Positions 31,373-40,238 of a DNA stretch of 64,000 nucleotides are shown here, piece after piece (the first letter of the stretch is position 1; each line of letters begins with the position of its first letter). Source of the DNA: Cellulomonas sp. S1-8 (lineage in GTDB: Bacteria; Actinomycetota; Actinomycetes; Actinomycetales; Cellulomonadaceae); assembly GCF_026184235.1 (NCBI RefSeq), contig NZ_CP110806.1:3410001-3474000 (forward strand), given 5' to 3'. Both the position numbers and the translations under genes were made by a program. Under the pieces are notes generated by a model. It ran no database searches. It was not told where the DNA came from and saw only the letters and a list, made by a program, of their open reading frames with translations.

Positions 31373-32005
31373 ATGAAGGTGGACCTCGTCAAGCAGATCG
31401 AGAGCTACCGTGCGCCCCGCGACCGGTTCGACGTGGTCGCCGTCCCGCCCCTGCAGTACCTCATGGTCGACGGGCACGGCGACCCCAACACGTCCGAGGC
31501 GTACAGCGACGCGCTGTCGTCCCTCTTCCCCCTCGCCTACGCGCTGAAGTTCCTCAGCAAGGGTGAGCTGGGCCGCGACTACGGGGTCCCCCCGCTCGAG
31601 GCGCTGTGGTGGGCGGACGACATGGACGCGTTCACGGGCGGCCGCGACGCGTCACGGTGGCACTGGACCCTGCTCAGCCTGGTCCCGGAGTGGGTCACGG
31701 CGGACCACGTCGAGACGGCCCGTGGGACGGTCGCGCGCAAGGGCGGCGCCCCCGCCCTCGACGCGATCCGCCTCGAGCCGTTCGACGAGGGCCTTGCCGT
31801 CCAGACCCTGCACGCCGGCCCGTACGACGCCGAGGGCCCGGTGCTCGACGCGATGCACCACGACTTCATCCCCACCGAGGGGCTGCGCATGACGGGCAAG
31901 CACCACGAGGTCTACCTCAACGACGCCCGGCGCACCGCCCCCGACAAGCTCCGCACGATCCTGCGCCAGCCGGTGACCCGTCTCGACGAGCCGGCCGCGG
32001 GCTGA
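31373..32005 (+). CDS. GyrI-like small-molecule-binding domain protein
   Basis: 210 residues. Begins KVDLVKQIESYRAPRDRFDVVAVPPLQYLMVDGHGDPN, continues with ALKFLSKG and PLEALWWADDMD, and ends with YLNDARRTAPDKLRTILRQPV. This is the stand-alone GyrI-like (SHS2-fold) family, often annotated as a domain of effector-binding regulators, with many members of unknown function. ATG at 31373 follows AGGAGGTGATCGCC, a near-ideal ribosome binding site; the GTG three codons earlier lies inside that site. No DNA-binding domain. Confidence 0.82.
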   Translation: MKVDLVKQIESYRAPRDRFDVVAVPPLQYLMVDGHGDPNTSEAYSDALSSLFPLAYALKFLSKGELGRDYGVPPLEALWWADDMDAFTGGRDASRWHWTLLSLVPEWVTADHVETARGTVARKGGAPALDAIRLEPFDEGLAVQTLHAGPYDAEGPVLDAMHHDFIPTEGLRMTGKHHEVYLNDARRTAPDKLRTILRQPVTRLDEPAAG

Positions 32006-32077
32006 CCCTCCGCTGCGAGACCGCGCTGCGGTGGGGCGTGCGGCCCGACGGGCGACCTGAGCCGGGCCGGTTGCGGG

Positions 32078-33016
32078 TCAGCGCGGGTGGAGTGGCGTCG
32101 TCGTCGTCGACATGGGCCGGCCCGTCGTGCCGTGGCGTGCCATGACGACCTCCGCCAGGATCGACAGCGCGACCTCCTGCGGTGTCGAGCCGCCCAGGTC
32201 CAGCCCGATGGGCGAGCGCAGCCGCGCGAGGGCCTCGTCCCCCACCCCGGCGGCGCGCAGCGCGTCGACGCGGCGGGCGTGCGTGGCCCGCGACCCCATC
32301 GCGCCGACGTAGCGGGCGGGTGAGGCGAGCGCGGCGGTGAGCGTCGGGACGTCGACGCGCTGGTCGTGCGTGAGGACCGCGACCGCGTGCGCGGGGGTCG
32401 GGGGGTGCGCCGCGAGCCAGCGGTCCGGCCAGTCGCGGACCACCGCGTACGCGTCGGGGAAGCGTTCCTTGGTCGCGAACAGCGGGCGCTGGTCGAGGAC
32501 CGTGACCGCGAACCCGCACCCGGCGGCCAGGCGCGTCAGGGCGACCGCGTGCTCCCCGGCTCCGACGACGAGCAGCGGGTGCGCGGCGGGTGTGCGCAGC
32601 GTGACGAGCGGGTCGTCGGTGCAGGCCCGCCCGTGCGCGTCGAGCAGCAGGCACGCGTCGAGCCCCTCGGTGGCGCGCCGCACCTGGTGCAGTGCTCCCG
32701 CGGGCAGCGCCGAGACGTCGTGCACGAGCACGGTGATCGTGCCGCCGCACGTGAGCCCCGGCTCCCCGAGGTCGTCGCCGACGCCGTACGACACGACATG
32801 GGCCGGACCCCCGTCGAGCACCACCCGGCACCGCTCGACGAGGTCCGACTCGACGCACCCGCCCGACACGCTGCCCGCGACGGTGCCGTCCGAGCCGACG
32901 ACGAACGACGACCCGACCGTCCGCGGTGCGCTCCCCGCCACGCGCACCACGGTCGCCGCCACGACGCGCTGACCGGCGTCGAGGCGGCGGCAGATCTCCG
33001 CGGCCTGGTCGAGCAT
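32078..33016 (-). CDS. xdhC: XdhC/CoxI-family xanthine dehydrogenase maturation protein
   Basis: 312 residues. N-terminal XdhC block (VVAATVVRVAGSAPRTVGSSFVVGSDGTVAGSVSGGCVESDL with Cys in GGCVE), then a Rossmann-like C-terminal domain (HPLLVVGAGEHAVALTRLA, LTHDQRVDVPTLTAAL, YVGAMGSRATHARR, RSPIGLDLGGSTPQEVALSILAEVV). XdhC binds the molybdenum cofactor and protects it while it is sulfurated and inserted into xanthine dehydrogenase. ATG at 33014-33016 sits at leaderless distance from a TAGCGT -10, itself joined to a GAAAC-N4-GTTTC operator. Confidence 0.9.
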   Translation of the reverse strand: MLDQAAEICRRLDAGQRVVAATVVRVAGSAPRTVGSSFVVGSDGTVAGSVSGGCVESDLVERCRVVLDGGPAHVVSYGVGDDLGEPGLTCGGTITVLVHDVSALPAGALHQVRRATEGLDACLLLDAHGRACTDDPLVTLRTPAAHPLLVVGAGEHAVALTRLAAGCGFAVTVLDQRPLFATKERFPDAYAVVRDWPDRWLAAHPPTPAHAVAVLTHDQRVDVPTLTAALASPARYVGAMGSRATHARRVDALRAAGVGDEALARLRSPIGLDLGGSTPQEVALSILAEVVMARHGTTGRPMSTTTTPLHPR

Positions 33017-33023
33017 GCCCGTG

Positions 33024-33069
33024 ACGCTACGAAATGATTGTTTCGAGAACCGGCGCGCGGGGGTAACGG
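33024..33069. promoter_or_regulatory. Shared operator GAAAT-GATT-GTTTC between divergent xdhC and guanine-deaminase-like genes
   Basis: The palindrome at 33031-33044 has one changed base compared with the copies at 18448 and 21731. On the minus strand it is followed by TAGCGT (33024-33029) and, seven bases later, the xdhC ATG. On the plus strand TTTCGA (33041-33046), 17 bases and TAACGG (33064-33069) fit a promoter for the deaminase gene. One bound repressor would close both promoters. Confidence 0.65.
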
Positions 33070-33122
33070 TGCCGAAACAGCACGGCCGGACGATCGACGG
33101 GAGGACAACGAGAGGACCGGCC

Positions 33123-33668
33123 ATGTCGATCGTCGTGGACCCCGTCGGCGGCGCCGCACCGCAGAGCGCCGCGCCCGCCGGCCTGCCGACCGACGCCGAC
33201 GTCGACGCCCGCTGGCTGCGGCGCGCCGTCGAGCTCGCGACGGCGAACGTCGCCGAGGGCGGCGGGCCGTTCGGCGCCGTCGTCGTCGCGGACGGCGTCG
33301 AGGTCGCCGTCGGCCAGAACCGCGTGACGCGTGACCTGGACCCGACCGCGCACGCCGAGGTGCAGGCGATCCGCGCCGCGTGCCGCGCGGCGGGCACGTT
33401 CGCGCTCGACGGCATGACGCTCTACACGTCGTGCGAGCCGTGCCCGCTGTGCCTCGCGGCGTGCCTGTGGGCACGCCTGGACCGCGTCGTGTTCAGCGCC
33501 GACCGGCACGACGCGACCCGCGGCGGGTTCGACGACTCCGCGTTCTACGAGCTGTTCGCGCGCGACCACGCGACGTGGGAGCGCACGCGCGTCGCCATGC
33601 TGCGCCTGCCGGAGTCCACCGCGCCGTTCGACGCGTGGCTCACGCACACGGCCCGCACCGACTACTGA
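33123..33668 (+). CDS. guaD: Guanine-deaminase-like nucleoside/base deaminase (CDA fold)
   Basis: 181 residues. Zinc site HAE at PTAHAEVQAI and PCPLC in SCEPCPLCLAAC; GGGPFGAVVVADGVEVAVGQNRV is the N-terminal strand pair. C-terminal domain FDDSAFYELFARD resembles Bacillus-type guanine deaminase, which forms swapped dimers. Conversion of guanine to xanthine would feed xanthine dehydrogenase. The context (shared operator with xdhC) supports this over tRNA adenosine or cytosine deaminase. GGGAGG occurs 17-22 bases upstream of the ATG, with AGAGGA nearer. Confidence 0.82.
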   Translation: MSIVVDPVGGAAPQSAAPAGLPTDADVDARWLRRAVELATANVAEGGGPFGAVVVADGVEVAVGQNRVTRDLDPTAHAEVQAIRAACRAAGTFALDGMTLYTSCEPCPLCLAACLWARLDRVVFSADRHDATRGGFDDSAFYELFARDHATWERTRVAMLRLPESTAPFDAWLTHTARTDY

Positions 33669-33790
33669 GGGCGGCGATGGGCGTCGCGCGCGCCTCCTGG
33701 ACGCATGACCGAGACCGAACCGTGACCCCTCCCGGCGGACGTTTAACGCCCGGGACACAGAGCGCGCCACGCCCCGACACGCCCCGTCCG

Positions 33791-33818
33791 TAGCGTCACC
33801 GCGCGCAACACCTGTTTC
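33791..33818 (+). promoter_or_regulatory. -10 box and variant operator upstream of the NMT1-type ABC importer
   Basis: TAGCGT at 33791-33796 matches the -10 of the other cluster promoters. Nine to twenty-two bases downstream lies GCAAC-ACCT-GTTTC (33805-33818), one base from the GAAAC-N4-GTTTC palindrome, at the expected transcription start. This would place the importer in the same regulon. Confidence 0.5.
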
Positions 33819-33864
33819 ACGCACCGCGCGACCCGCTCGCGCCCGTCCCCCAGATGGAGTGCCG

Positions 33865-34959
33865 ATGTCCCTCCCCCAGCACCCCCGCAGCACCCGTCGC
33901 ACCCGCCTCGCGGGTCTGGCGGCCGCGGGCGTCCTCGCGCTCGTCCTGGGTGCCTGCTCCTCCGGCGCGGACGCCGAGCCGGACGACGACGCGACCGCCG
34001 GCGGGTCCGCGGGCGAGACCGCGGACCTCGGTGCGCTGACCGTCCAGCTCTCGTGGATCAAGAACGCCGAGTTCGCGGGCGAGTTCTTCGCGGACAGCAA
34101 GGGCTACTACGCCGACGCCGGCTTCAGCTCGGTGACGCTCAACGCCGGCCCGGGCGCCACCGAGTCGATCGTGCTGTCCGGCGGCGCCGACTTCGGCCTG
34201 TCGAACGCAGTCTCCGTCGGCCAGGTCGTCGCGGAGGAGGACGCACCGCTGAAGATCGTCGGCACGACGTTCCAGAAGAACCCCTTCACGATCCTCTCCC
34301 TCGCCGACGGCGGCGACATCGCGACTCCCGAGGACCTCAAGGGCAAGCGGATCGGTGTGCAGGCCGGGCCCAACGAGGCGCTGTTCGACGCCCTGCTCGC
34401 GGTCAACGAGATCGACCCGTCGGAGGTCACGAAGGTCCCCGTCGAGTACGACCCGTCGCCGCTGATCAACGGCGAGGTCGACGGCTTCCTCGCCTACGTC
34501 ACGAACGAGTCGATCACGGTCGAGGCGGAGGGCCACCCGGTCACCAACCTGCTGTTCGCGGACAACGGCCTGCCGTTCGTCGCCGAGTCCGTCGTCACGA
34601 CCGACGAGATGATCGCGAACGAGCCGGAGAAGGTGAAGGCGTTCCTCCAGGCGGAGATCCTGGGCTGGAAGGACGCGGTCGCCGACCCCGAGGAGGGTGC
34701 GCGCCTGGCCGTCGAGGAGTACGGCGCCGACCTGGAGCTCGAGCTGGACAAGGAGATCCAGCAGGCCACGATCCAGGCCGAGACGCTGATCGTCACCGAG
34801 GAGACGCTGGCCAACGGCCTGTTCACCATCTCCGACGACCTCATCGAGCAGAACATGGCGACGCTGGCCGCAGCGGGCATCGACATCGAGGCCGACGACC
34901 TCTTCGACCTGTCCCTGCTGACCGAGCTGCTCGAGGAGCAGCCCGAGCTGGCCGAGTGA
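33865..34959 (+). CDS. ABC transporter substrate-binding lipoprotein (NMT1/THI5-like)
   Basis: 364 residues. Lipoprotein signal peptide with lipobox LGAC (cysteine at about 33). Core: [38 protein letters not shown], typical of NMT1/THI5 binding proteins, followed by [26 protein letters not shown]. The family binds hydroxymethylpyrimidine-like, riboflavin, nitrate/sulfonate or nucleobase-related solutes. Given the neighbouring purine genes and the shared operator-like site, a purine base, ureide or related heterocycle is a reasonable guess, not a demonstrated substrate. ATG at 33865 chosen for the GGAG seven bases upstream; the GTG two codons earlier overlaps it. Confidence 0.85.
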   Translation: MSLPQHPRSTRRTRLAGLAAAGVLALVLGACSSGADAEPDDDATAGGSAGETADLGALTVQLSWIKNAEFAGEFFADSKGYYADAGFSSVTLNAGPGATESIVLSGGADFGLSNAVSVGQVVAEEDAPLKIVGTTFQKNPFTILSLADGGDIATPEDLKGKRIGVQAGPNEALFDALLAVNEIDPSEVTKVPVEYDPSPLINGEVDGFLAYVTNESITVEAEGHPVTNLLFADNGLPFVAESVVTTDEMIANEPEKVKAFLQAEILGWKDAVADPEEGARLAVEEYGADLELELDKEIQQATIQAETLIVTEETLANGLFTISDDLIEQNMATLAAAGIDIEADDLFDLSLLTELLEEQPELAE

Positions 34960-34969
34960 GCCGCAACCC

Positions 34970-35821
34970 GTGACGCACGTGCAGCACGACGCCGGTGCCC
35001 GGCAGGCTCCCGCCTCTTCAGGAGCCTCGCTGGGCACCGGCGTGCGCCTCGACGGCCTCGGCAAGACGTTCACGACGGGCCGTCGCCACGTCACCGCCCT
35101 GCAGGACACGACCCTGTTCACCGACAAGGGCAGCTTCCTGTCGCTGCTCGGCCCGTCGGGGTGCGGCAAGTCGACGATCCTGCGCATCCTCGCGGGGCTC
35201 GAGCGGCCCACGACTGGCACGGCGCTCGTCGAGGGCCGCACCCCGGTCGAGCTGCGGGCCGAGCACGCGCTCGGCATCGCGTTCCAGGACTCCGCGCTGC
35301 TGCCGTGGCGCAGCGTCGTGGCGAACATCCGCCTGCCCTTCGAGGTCTCCGGCGCCACCCCCGACGACGCGCTCGTCGCCGACCTGGTCCGCCTGGTCGG
35401 CCTCGAGGGGTTCGAGAAGGCCAAGCCCGCGCAGCTCTCGGGCGGCATGCGCCAGCGCGTGTCGATCGCGCGCGCCCTGGTCGTCCAGCCGTCGGTGCTG
35501 CTGCTCGACGAGCCGTTCGGGGCGCTCGACGACATGACGCGCCAGCGCCTCAACCTCGAGCTGCTGCGCATCTGGACCGAGAAGCCCGCGACCACGCTGA
35601 TGGTCACGCACGGCATCTCCGAGGCGATCTTCCTGTCCGACCAGGTCGCGGTCATGAGCCCGCGCCCCGGCCGGGTCAAGGAGGTCGTCACGGTCGACCT
35701 GCCGCGCCCGCGGACCCCGGAGATGATGCGCACCCCGGAGTTCCACGCGCTGCACGACCACGCCTCCGAGCTGCTGTTCGGCGGCGCGCTCGGGGACGAC
35801 ACCCCGGCGGCGGACGCGTGA
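34970..35821 (+). CDS. ABC transporter ATP-binding protein (nitrate/sulfonate/NMT1 type)
   Basis: 283 residues. Walker [12 protein letters not shown]-loop [12 protein letters not shown], signature LSGGMRQR, Walker [14 protein letters not shown]-loop MVTHGISEA. The Q-loop form D-x-x-LLPW and the SEAIFLSD sequence after the H-loop are typical of the SsuB/TauB/ThiZ branch. It serves the two permeases encoded downstream. GTG start at 34970, 10 bases after the binding-protein stop. Confidence 0.92.
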   Translation: MTHVQHDAGARQAPASSGASLGTGVRLDGLGKTFTTGRRHVTALQDTTLFTDKGSFLSLLGPSGCGKSTILRILAGLERPTTGTALVEGRTPVELRAEHALGIAFQDSALLPWRSVVANIRLPFEVSGATPDDALVADLVRLVGLEGFEKAKPAQLSGGMRQRVSIARALVVQPSVLLLDEPFGALDDMTRQRLNLELLRIWTEKPATTLMVTHGISEAIFLSDQVAVMSPRPGRVKEVVTVDLPRPRTPEMMRTPEFHALHDHASELLFGGALGDDTPAADA

Positions 35822-36669
35822 GCACCACGACGACGGCGCCGACGACGCCCGACGCACCCCCGCGCACCGGCGGCCTGCGCGGGCTCGTCCGCCGCGGGGC
35901 GCCGGGCGCGCTCGGCGTCGTCGGCATCGTCGCCGTGTGGTGGCTCACGGCCGTCACCGTGCTCGCCGGCACGACGATGCCGACCCCGCTGGGCGTCGCC
36001 CGGGCGTTCCTCGACGACGGCCTCGCCTTCTACGTCGCGAACCTGTCGGTCACGCTCGAGGAGGCCGCGCGCGGCTTCCTCGTCGGCAACGGCCTGGCGC
36101 TGCTCGCGTCGCTGGTGCTGCTGGTGCCGGCGCTCGAGCGGCTCATCATGCAGGTCGCGGTCATCAGCTACTGCCTGCCGCTGGTGGCGATCACGCCGAT
36201 CCTCTACATCGTCATCGGCCCGCCGCCGTCGGGCGAGCCGTCCGGCACGGCCGTCGTCCTCGCGGCGCTGTCGGTGTTCTTCACGACCGTCGTCGGCGCC
36301 GTCCTCGGCTTCCGGTCCGCGGACCCCGCGAGCCTCGACGTGGTCACCGTGTTCGGCGGCGGCCGCTGGCAGCAGCTCGTGCGGGTCCGGCTCGTCGCGG
36401 CGCTGCCCGGCATCATCGGCGCCCTGCAGATCGCCGCACCCGCGGCCCTGCTCGGCGCGATCCTCGGCGAGTACATCGGGGGCGTCGACCGCGGCGTGGG
36501 GCCCGCGCTGGTCAACGCCGGCCAGTCGCTGAACGCCGAGCGCGCGTGGGGCATCGCGCTGGTGTGCGCGCTGCTGGCGGGCGCCGGGTACGCGCTGTTC
36601 GCGGCGCTCGCGCGGCTCGTGACGCCGTGGGCGTCGGGCGGCGCGTCGTCCGACGGCGGTGCGTCGTGA
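35818..36669 (+). CDS. ABC transporter permease (SsuC/TauC-type), first subunit
   Basis: 283 residues with about six membrane helices. The EAA loop reads [37 protein letters not shown], and the conserved [23 protein letters not shown] precedes it, both typical of this permease family. GTG overlaps the ATPase stop (GTGA). With the next gene it would form a heterodimeric channel. Confidence 0.9.
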   Translation: MSTTTTAPTTPDAPPRTGGLRGLVRRGAPGALGVVGIVAVWWLTAVTVLAGTTMPTPLGVARAFLDDGLAFYVANLSVTLEEAARGFLVGNGLALLASLVLLVPALERLIMQVAVISYCLPLVAITPILYIVIGPPPSGEPSGTAVVLAALSVFFTTVVGAVLGFRSADPASLDVVTVFGGGRWQQLVRVRLVAALPGIIGALQIAAPAALLGAILGEYIGGVDRGVGPALVNAGQSLNAERAWGIALVCALLAGAGYALFAALARLVTPWASGGASSDGGAS

Positions 36670-37544
36670 GCGCGCCCGGCACCCCGCTCGTCGCGCCGTC
36701 CGCCGCGGTCGCCCCACCCCCGTCCGACGACGCACCGCGGGCACGCACGCACGTCGCGTGGCGGCGCGTCGGGCGGGTGCTGCTCGACGCGGTCACGACG
36801 ACCGTCGTCGTCCTGGTCGCGTGGACCGTGCTGCTCGCCGCGTTCGACGTCTCCCCGTACGTCGGCAAGGGCCCGGCGCAGGTGTGGGAGTACCTCGTGA
36901 CCGACGACGACGCGGGCGAGAACCGCACCGAGGTGCTCGCGCTGCTCGGCCAGACGCTCACGGACGCGTCCATCGGCTTCGTCGCGGGCATGGCGGCCGC
37001 GCTGGTCCTGGCCGCTGCGATCGTGCTGTCGCGGACCGCAGAGGGCGCGATCATGCCGGTCGCGATGCTGTTCCGCTCGGTCCCGCTGATCGCGCTCGCG
37101 CCGATCGTCATCCTGCTGGTCGGCCGGGGCGTGGCGTCGGTCGCCGTGATGAGCGGGATCGTCGTGCTGTTCCCGGCGCTCGTGACGATCGTGCTCGGGC
37201 TGCGCTCGGCGTCCGCGCCGATGCGCGACCTCGTCACCGTGCTCGGCGGCGGGCCGCGGACCGTGCTGCGCCTGGTCCAGCTCCCCGCGGCGCTGCCGTC
37301 GGTGTTCGCGGCCGTGCGCATCTCGGTGCCCGGGGCGATCACGGGCGCGCTCATCGCCGAGTGGCTCGCGACGGGCGGCGGCATCGGGTACGGGGTCGTG
37401 TCGGCCGTCGGCCGCGCGCAGAACACCAAGGTGTGGGCGCTCGTCGTGGTCGTCACGCTCGCGTCGCTCGTGCTGTACACGCTCGCGCAGCTCGTCGAGC
37501 AGTGGGTCCTCGCGCGGTTCGGCCCGGCGGCGGGGCGTGCCTGA
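36666..37544 (+). CDS. ABC transporter permease (SsuC/TauC-type), second subunit
   Basis: 292 residues, six predicted helices after a Pro/Ala-rich cytoplasmic start. Family features: LGQTLTDASIGFVAGMAAALVLAAAI and the EAA loop DLVTVLGGGPRTVLRLVQLPAALPSVFAAVRISVPGAI, then ALIAEWLATGGGIGYGVV. GTGA overlap with the first permease; its end overlaps the mocA start by eight bases, so transport and molybdenum-cofactor modification are co-translated. Confidence 0.9.
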   Translation: MSAPGTPLVAPSAAVAPPPSDDAPRARTHVAWRRVGRVLLDAVTTTVVVLVAWTVLLAAFDVSPYVGKGPAQVWEYLVTDDDAGENRTEVLALLGQTLTDASIGFVAGMAAALVLAAAIVLSRTAEGAIMPVAMLFRSVPLIALAPIVILLVGRGVASVAVMSGIVVLFPALVTIVLGLRSASAPMRDLVTVLGGGPRTVLRLVQLPAALPSVFAAVRISVPGAITGALIAEWLATGGGIGYGVVSAVGRAQNTKVWALVVVVTLASLVLYTLAQLVEQWVLARFGPAAGRA

Positions 37545-38103
37545 GGACCTGCTGGGGCTCGTCCTGGCCGCCGGCGCCGGGACGCGCATGGGCCGGCCCA
37601 AGGCCCTGTGCACGACGCCCGACGGCGTGCCGTGGTTGCACCGCGCGCACGACGCGCTGCTCGGCGGTGGCTGCGCCCGGGTGCGCGTCGTGCTCGGGGC
37701 CGCCGCGGACGAGGCGCGCGCGCTGGTGCCGGACGGTGCCGAGGTCGTCGTCGCCGACGACTGGGGGCTCGGCATGGGGGCGTCGCTGGCGGCAGGGCTG
37801 GCCGACCTCGCGGGGCCGGCGCCCCTGGTCGCCGTCGTCGTCACGCTCGTCGACCTGCCGGACCTCGACGCCCGGGCGGTGTCCCGCGTGACGGCGCGGC
37901 CCGTCGGCCCCGGCGACCTGCGGCGGGCGACCTTCGGCGGGGTCCCCGGGCACCCCGTCCTGATCGGCCGCGACCACTGGGCACCGCTGCGGGCCCGGCT
38001 GCACGGCGACGCGGGGGCACGCGGCTACCTGCGCGACCACCCCCCGCTCGCGCTCGACTGCACCGAGCTGCCGGGCGGGCTCGACCGCGACACACCTGGC
38101 TGA
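37537..38103 (+). CDS. mocA: MocA/MobA-like molybdenum cofactor nucleotidyltransferase
   Basis: 188 residues, NTP-transferase fold: GLVLAAGAGTRMGRPKAL (nucleotide loop), VVVADDWGLGMGASLAAGL, VVTLVDLPDLDARAV (metal Asp) and GVPGHPVLIGRDHW. This matches MocA, the CTP:molybdopterin cytidylyltransferase, or YgfJ-like relatives. Xanthine dehydrogenases of the XDH family with XdhC often need MCD-type cofactor, so it should serve the enzyme encoded at 25-28.7 kb. GTG start within the end of the permease gene. Confidence 0.82.
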   Translation: MPEDLLGLVLAAGAGTRMGRPKALCTTPDGVPWLHRAHDALLGGGCARVRVVLGAAADEARALVPDGAEVVVADDWGLGMGASLAAGLADLAGPAPLVAVVVTLVDLPDLDARAVSRVTARPVGPGDLRRATFGGVPGHPVLIGRDHWAPLRARLHGDAGARGYLRDHPPLALDCTELPGGLDRDTPG

Positions 38104-38240
38104 CGCCCCCCGGCTGACCACACCGGGCCGACGACGTCGCGCTGGCGACACACCGGATCGACGAGCGACCGCGCGCGTGTCGGACCGCGCCGCTACGCTC
38201 GCGCAGGTCCCGTCCTCGTCCCCGGACCCTGCGGAGCGTC

Positions 38241-39083
38241 ATGGCCGACCAGCAGCCCGCCGCGGCGGCGCGCGGTGCGCAGCAGCACGCGCGACGCCTG
38301 CACGCGGCCGCGTTCTTCGACCTCGACAAGACCATCATCGCGACGTCGTCGGCGACGGCGTTCTCCAAGGGCTTCCTCGCCCAGGGGCTGCTCACGCGCC
38401 GCTCGGTCGTCGCGTCCGCGTACGCGCAGCTCGCCTACCTGCTGGGCGGCGCCGACGAGGCGTCCACGGAGCGGCTGCGCGCGGCCCTGGCGCGCACGGT
38501 CGTCGGCTGGGACGTCGAGACGGTGTCGACGATCGTGCGCGACACGCTCCACGAGTCGATCGACCCGACCGTGTACGCCGAGGCGGTGGAGCTCATCGCC
38601 GCGCACCAGGCGGCCGGGCGCGACGTCGTGGTGGTGTCGGCCTCCGGGTCCGAGGTCGTGGAGCCGATCGCCGCGATGCTCGGCGCCGACGCGTTCGTCG
38701 CGACGCGCATGGCCGTGGCCGACGGCCGCTACACGGGGGAGATCGACTTCTACGCGTTCGGCGAGAACAAGGCGGTCGCGATCCGTGAGCTCGCCGCGGC
38801 CCGCGGGTACGACCTGGCCGCCAGCTTCGCGTACTCCGACTCCGTGACCGACGCGCCGATGCTGACGGCCGTCGGCCATGGGCACGTCGTCAACCCCGAC
38901 CGGGCGCTGCGGCGGCTGGCCGCCGAGCACGGCTGGGACGTGCTGACGTTCCGGCGGCCCGTGCCCCTGCGACAGCTCGACACGCAGGTCCGGGTCACGA
39001 CGGGCGCCGTCCTGGCGGGCGTCGCGGTGGTCGTGGTGCTCGCGTGGTGGTGGCGACGGCGTCGGCGCGGCCGTCCCACCTGA
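38241..39083 (+). CDS. HAD-IB family phosphatase with C-terminal membrane anchor
   Basis: 280 residues. Motif I FFDLDKTII with D27 and D29, motif II VVVVSASGSE, motif III/IV (lysine in FGENKAVAI and YSDSVTDAPML). A C-terminal helix (VLAGVAVVVVLAWWW) followed by RRRRRGR anchors it to the membrane facing the cytosol. It is the actinobacterial SerB-like/HAD-IB type (Rv3661 in M. tuberculosis), which there sits next to ssd and the Tad genes. Here about 24.5 kb separates it from ssd. The substrate is not known. Confidence 0.82.
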   Translation: MADQQPAAAARGAQQHARRLHAAAFFDLDKTIIATSSATAFSKGFLAQGLLTRRSVVASAYAQLAYLLGGADEASTERLRAALARTVVGWDVETVSTIVRDTLHESIDPTVYAEAVELIAAHQAAGRDVVVVSASGSEVVEPIAAMLGADAFVATRMAVADGRYTGEIDFYAFGENKAVAIRELAAARGYDLAASFAYSDSVTDAPMLTAVGHGHVVNPDRALRRLAAEHGWDVLTFRRPVPLRQLDTQVRVTTGAVLAGVAVVVVLAWWWRRRRRGRPT

Positions 39084-39313
39084 CGGTCGGCCGGTCTCAC
39101 GATGCAGGCGGACGACCCCGCCCACCTGCAACGACGCCACGGACCATTGCCCTGTCGCAGACCCGGGTGTAAGACAGGACCACAACTGAACGACCGAGAG
39201 AGCACCCACGCGCAGGATGGCCCACCTATGGGCCGGTCGACCGGGCTGGTCCCGGAGCGACCGCGACGTTGCACGCCTGATCACTCTCCGGCCCTCGGTA
39301 CGGCGACGGCGTC

Positions 39314-40192
39314 CTACGAGGCGCCGTCGTTCGTGTCCGGACCCGTCCGGGTCCCGTCGCCGGCCCGCCGGCCCGCCAGCACCTCGTCCGCGACCGTGCG
39401 TGCGTGCCCCGCACCCCGCACCACCGCGTCGGCGTACGCGCGGACCCAGTGCGCCACCGCCTCCGGCTCGCCGGTCGCGTACCGCGCGGCCGCCGCCAGG
39501 TAGGCCGGTGGCGCGTCCTGCCAGACGACCTCCGGCAGCACCGTCCCCGTCGGGTCGAGCCCCGCGCGGGTCGCCACCAGCCGCGCCGCCGCGCGCGCGA
39601 CCACGCCGTTGGCACCCGCGAACGGTCGCGCCGTCAGCAGCTCGGCGTGCAGCACGGCCACCACGACGAGCGCAGGCGCCCGGGTCGTCGCGACGTCCCG
39701 CAGGATCCCGGCGACGCGGTCCGACGCGTCCCCGGGGGCCGGCGCCACCCCGAGGCCGCGCAGGTCGCCGGGCGGACCGGTGCGGGGGCGGCCGACCTGG
39801 TCGTCGGGCAGCACGCCCGCCGCCGCGGCCGCGTGCAGGCGCGCGAGCACCTGGGGCAGCGGCGTCACCGGACCGCCGGCGCGCGCCCCCAGGTCGGGCA
39901 GGTGCGTCGCGACCACCGACTGCGCGCGCAGCGCACCCGCGGCGACCGCCTCGGCGCCTCGCCCCGGCGCGGACGTGCCGGTCGCCCACCCGCGCAGCGC
40001 CTCGACACCGACGGGCGCTCCGTCCAGCGCCGCGGACGCCGCCACCGCGCGCAGCCCGGACTCGGCCCGCACCTCGCGCCACCGGCGCCGGAACGCCTCG
40101 TGCCAGCGCAGCTCCTCGCACGCGGCGCGGGCGGCGTCGACCGCGTCGGCCACCCCGCCCAGCGTGGCGACGGCGGCGAGCGCGTCGCTCAC
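39314..40192 (-). CDS. Fic-fold protein with a degenerate active site
   Basis: About 292 residues, nearly all alpha-helical. The region LVVVAVLHAELLTARPFAGANGVVARAAARLVAT aligns with the Fic motif HPFxxGNGRxxR, but the catalytic His is Arg and the first Arg is Val, so AMP transfer seems lost. RAVAASAALDGAPVG upstream matches the inhibitory-helix-like (S/T)xxxE/N region only loosely. Actinobacterial homologues are often labelled oxidoreductase without evidence. GTG at 40190-40192 is chosen with GAG just upstream; a GTG ten codons earlier is possible. The 230 bp before it (39084-39313) hold no gene. Confidence 0.6.
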   Translation of the reverse strand: MSDALAAVATLGGVADAVDAARAACEELRWHEAFRRRWREVRAESGLRAVAASAALDGAPVGVEALRGWATGTSAPGRGAEAVAAGALRAQSVVATHLPDLGARAGGPVTPLPQVLARLHAAAAAGVLPDDQVGRPRTGPPGDLRGLGVAPAPGDASDRVAGILRDVATTRAPALVVVAVLHAELLTARPFAGANGVVARAAARLVATRAGLDPTGTVLPEVVWQDAPPAYLAAAARYATGEPEAVAHWVRAYADAVVRGAGHARTVADEVLAGRRAGDGTRTGPDTNDGAS

Positions 40193-40238
40193 CTCGCGGC
40201 CCCGGTGCCCCGGCGTGGGCACGCCGCGACAGGCGGCC

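Noticed and set aside
33817..36744. 975-codon minus-strand frame opposite the ABC importer
   Set aside because: Shadow of four overlapping transporter genes; low-complexity translation.
39102..39313. Possible small gene between the HAD phosphatase and the Fic-like gene
   Set aside because: The translation is low-complexity and continues as antisense of the Fic-like gene; no ribosome binding site.
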